From the NCBI GenBank assembly GCA_977006965.1, contig OZ345382.1:186001-250000 (forward strand): a stretch of 64,000 nucleotides of DNA. Direction: 5' to 3'. Under the pieces are notes generated by a model. It worked only from the letters and a program-made list of their open reading frames with translations. It did not search any database and had not been told where the DNA came from. Positions within the stretch are counted from its first letter, which is position 1. Each line of letters starts with the position of its first letter. The position numbers were made by a program, and so were the translations under genes. Source of the DNA: Phymatolithon calcareum. Taxonomy: Eukaryota; Rhodophyta; Florideophyceae; Hapalidiales. Positions 61,074 through 64,000 of the stretch are shown here, piece after piece.

Positions 61074-64000
61074 CTATGTAAACTTAAGAATCTTCAAATA
61101 TCCAAGAGAGTCACCTATTTCTTCAACATTGACAGCCCACGTTGCATCCATAGTCACATCAAAAGCTCCTAACATGAGCTTAACCTGATCTTCGAGAGCG
61201 GACATCGGAGTGAGGTTGTCACTGGTCCTTGCAAGAAGCTCGAGCGCCTTTTCTGTGTTTCGAAATCGGGAATCTCCCCACTTGTAGAGCACTGCAAGAT
61301 TGTACGTTGCAAGGGGACTGCCGTCCTTTTCAATCGCCGCCTCGTAGAGTTTTTCTGCCTCTTCTGCTTTATCGGCCGTCTTATCGAGCTCGTAAAGTAT
61401 GGCACGATTATTCATCCCAGTACTGAGCTTCTTCTCAGCAGCCGTAGCAGTAGAGCTGATATCTGGATTGGCAACACGGAAGTCATAATTCAGAACGCCC
61501 ATATTGGTTATGGCGTCTTTGCCAAGCTCTGAAATCGACTTTTCGTACAGCTCTTTCGCTTTTTCCTTACTAGGACGGACACCAGATGCACCGATGTGAT
61601 ATAGCATGCCCAGACGATTTAAACATCGGCTGAAAGACGATCTGTTGCTATTATCGCTTTTCAGTTTCATTGCTCTGTACACTTTGATAGCATATTGAGG
61701 ATGCTTGCCGATGCCAAATTCGGAGGATGTGCTTGGCGCGGGTTCTTGTCCACTTCTTTTCACGAAAAGCAAGTCAAACATGGCTTCAAGCCTTCTCTCA
61801 TCACCATAAATTCCCCTTGTATTGAAAGTGGAGATCAACTTATCTTTTCGATGTGACTCACTCCGCGAATAAAATCCCTTCTCGAGCAAATACCCTATAC
61901 TGAGCAAATATGATTCCACGGCTGACGATTTGTGGGTGCCCAGCTCGAGCATATAGCGCGCTGCCGTGTCTCTGTCAGATGTAAAGCGGAGGTAGTGGAA
62001 ACGGCTTTGATACCCAATTGCAAGATAACACTTCAAATTGAAGCAAAACTGGGGCTTGTTTCCTGTCACATGCTGCTCGGCAAGAAGGAAGGATTCACCA
62101 GCCGCTAATACCATATTATTGACTGGCTTGAGACTTCCATCGCTGTGGAAGAGTCCCAGGAACACTTGTCTTAGAGAGTCATTGTTATATGTAGTCTCGG
62201 AAAAGCGCTCAAAATAGTTGGCGAGCATCTGAAGATCGATTTCGTTCCCATCACTCAGAGCCCGATCACCGTCCTGATGCAACGACTCAGTGAACTCTCT
62301 GGCAGAGAGATTAGAGTCTTTGCTACGCGTGCTCTTCTCAATAGCGGCTTTAAGATACCCGATGTGCTCCAGAAATATCTTAGGCTCACACTTATCGTAC
62401 GACAGATATGGTTCGCATTTAGGATTGAGCGAGTGCATCAGTTTCTTCATCTCAAATTGGGCAATCCGCGGCAAAAACGGAGGCCATCCCGTCCAATATG
62501 TCAGATTGTATGAAAGTCCAAGTGTTTGTCTAGTGATGCATGTCACAGGATCCGAAATCGTAGACTGGGAGGATTTTTCGCAAAATTCTTCGTGTTTGGA
62601 GAACAATCGAGTTGATCTCCAGAGCTTTCGTGCAGAGAGAATGCCCATGAAAGCGTCTTTCCAATCCTGCCAATTGAAAACGAGTTCTCTGGTCTGCAGA
62701 ACTGCAGTGATCATTTTCGCCTCTTCGCAGAATGCAAGTTCAACCTGAATCTTCTGCGGTCCCCCAATTGGCGTCAGAGTGCACACATCATTAAACTCTA
62801 GAGAAGAGCATGTCTCGCTTTCTGTAGCCAGAGACCCGGACTGGGGACTATCCATTTTCAACGATGGAAATCCAAGGAGAAACAGCATTACAAGCGATGA
62901 AGATGCTCGAATGTCTTTTGTTGGGTCTGTAGATTCTTCGCTCACGGTCCACTGGAGCGCAGCCTGAACCTCCCAAAGAAGTCTCATGTTAAAACTCCGA
63001 ATCTGCCCTGCATTTTCTTCCGCCAGATCAGCAAATGACGAGCACAGCTGATTGCTACACATGAACTTGAATGGGACTAGTGACAAATTTGCGTTCCATC
63101 CAGAAACATGGCTTTCGGGATCTCGACGATCAACCCATTCCGCAAAAACGCTCCGAACTGTCTCACCTATACATCCGAGAAATCGAGGCGTCTCATACTT
63201 TAGCAGGTAGTTCGAGTCTGGTGGGCTCAGCATATTGTGTCGGAGTAGACTCATTTCCAAATCAAATTGCTCCTTAAATACAGACTCTGATCTGTTTGGA
63301 GCTCCTTGCGCCGGTTGCACGTGTTCTTGCAGATAACAATGTAGCCTATCCCCAGACTCTAGCGCAATTATGTTGTCGGCGTGAGCGCTAGTCTCAAAAA
63401 TCAGCCTGTTCTGGCCTCGAGTTTTCCACAGGAGAGATGACAAGAATTCTTTCCGTAGCGGAAGCTCTTAGAAGAACTCTGCATAGTCTTTGTCATTGTT
63501 GTATCCCAGTTGATACAAGAGAGTGTCAATTCGCGGGTCTTCCCTTTCCCAGCTTATCAAGCAATTTCCCTCGGACCGTTCAATCACATTTTTGAGGCGA
63601 CTCCAGTCGTCGTCCTCTGTCATAAGGTTTTCATCCATGAACTGAGAATAAACTGCAAGTTGTACTGCACACATATTCTCAACAGCATCACGCTGTGAAT
63701 CTTTGAGCTTGCTTAATGATTCCTTGTGCCAGTCGTCCTTAATGGCATTTCGAATCGTAGATACATAGTTCTTGGTCATGAATGTAGCTGTGGATCCTTT
63801 CATACTGAAGGGAAGGTTCGATATGTTTTTGATGTCAACGGTTGAGCTCCGACACACATCCGGATCTGTACAGACCCTGTGCAATGGTGGGAATAATGTG
63901 ACGAAAGCAGTAGAGGCGCTCATGGAGGTGTTCGAGGGGGCGGCCTCGACAACTCCGCGCGTTGTATGCAAAGTCGCCAAAAAGGCAAGGTTTTGTGATA
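61074..64000 (-). CDS. Large Sel1-repeat protein, partial, one in-frame TAA
   Basis: A single minus-strand frame is open from the right edge of the window to 61074, interrupted only by TAA at 63468-63470. The two open parts (about 177 and 797 codons) are in the same frame. The C-terminal 250 residues hold Sel1/TPR-like repeats: SFSRCLNRLGMLYHIGASGV, KAKELYEKSISELGKDAITN, EAEKLYEAAIEKDGSPLATY and NLAVLYKWGDSRFRNTEKAL. Sel1 repeats form alpha-solenoids for protein contacts. The large N-terminal part is unrecognised. The gene starts beyond the window. The TAA may be a nonsense mutation, an unseen short intron, a readthrough site or a sequencing error. Confidence 0.6.

Overview
This window is nuclear DNA of a eukaryote. 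Coding exons are short, the introns I can see are GT-AG, start contexts are Kozak-like, and most of the 64 kb is transposable-element sequence at different stages of decay. The few non-mobile genes are a Sel1-repeat protein, a GDG-PRTA-type conserved protein, a small FLZ-like zinc protein and a berberine-bridge-type oxidase relic. Together with the mix of Ty3, Ty1, LINE and TIR elements they would suit an alga, and a florideophyte red alga (Chondrus-like) is my best guess. That is an inference from protein style, not a proof. No rRNA, tRNA, CRISPR or bacterial operon structure was found.

Layout. 0.1-2.2 kb: LINE 3' relics and one copy of a 262-bp short repeat with target-site duplications (TSDs). 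5.03-11.12 kb: a candidate 6.1-kb DNA transposon with 38-bp imperfect terminal inverted repeats (TIRs), a zinc-finger/transposase-like gene and a cleanly spliced four-exon passenger gene. 11.5-18.5 kb: a nested pile in which one TIR element (pieces A and C) is split by a second copy of the same family (B) and by a LINE fragment whose RNase H carries a Tudor-like insert. Two short retroposons sit in piece C, and copy B preserves the empty sites. 19.5-22.5 kb: a LINE with a reverse transcriptase, itself hit by a SINE that shares its 3' tail with the LINE. 22.5-28.1 kb: mostly silent DNA with one small zinc-protein gene and a long inverted duplication. 28.1-33.1 kb: a decayed Ty1/copia-like pol facing a convergent ORF, then two LINE tails. 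33.67-38.40 kb: a Ty1/copia element with LTRs, a 5-bp TSD and a half-tRNA-iMet primer site. 39.85-48.36 kb: a young Ty3/gypsy-like element with near-identical LTRs, a 4-bp TSD, gag, frameshifted pol and an antisense ORF. 48.4-64 kb: sparse host-type genes (oxidase relic, tandem-repeat protein, GDG-PRTA gene with a MITE at its stop codon, Sel1-repeat gene running off the right edge).

Most interesting system. The Ty3/gypsy element carries, between integrase and the 3' LTR, a 398-codon ORF on the opposite strand. It has a Cys-His-Asp arrangement that could be a papain-like peptidase fold, plus a basic nuclear-type tail. It is separated from pol by four 93-bp hairpin repeats. A broken relative of the same ORF lies convergent to the Ty1/copia-like pol at 28.4-29.2 kb. 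The same Ty3 element also has a textbook -1 frameshift cassette (A_AAA_AAC, UAG, 7-nt spacer, 9-bp stem) at the gag/pol junction.

How the parts work together: most genes here serve their own mobility (gag, protease, RT, RNase H, integrase, transposase). SINEs appear to borrow LINE 3' ends, and elements have inserted into one another, so relative ages can be read from the nesting.
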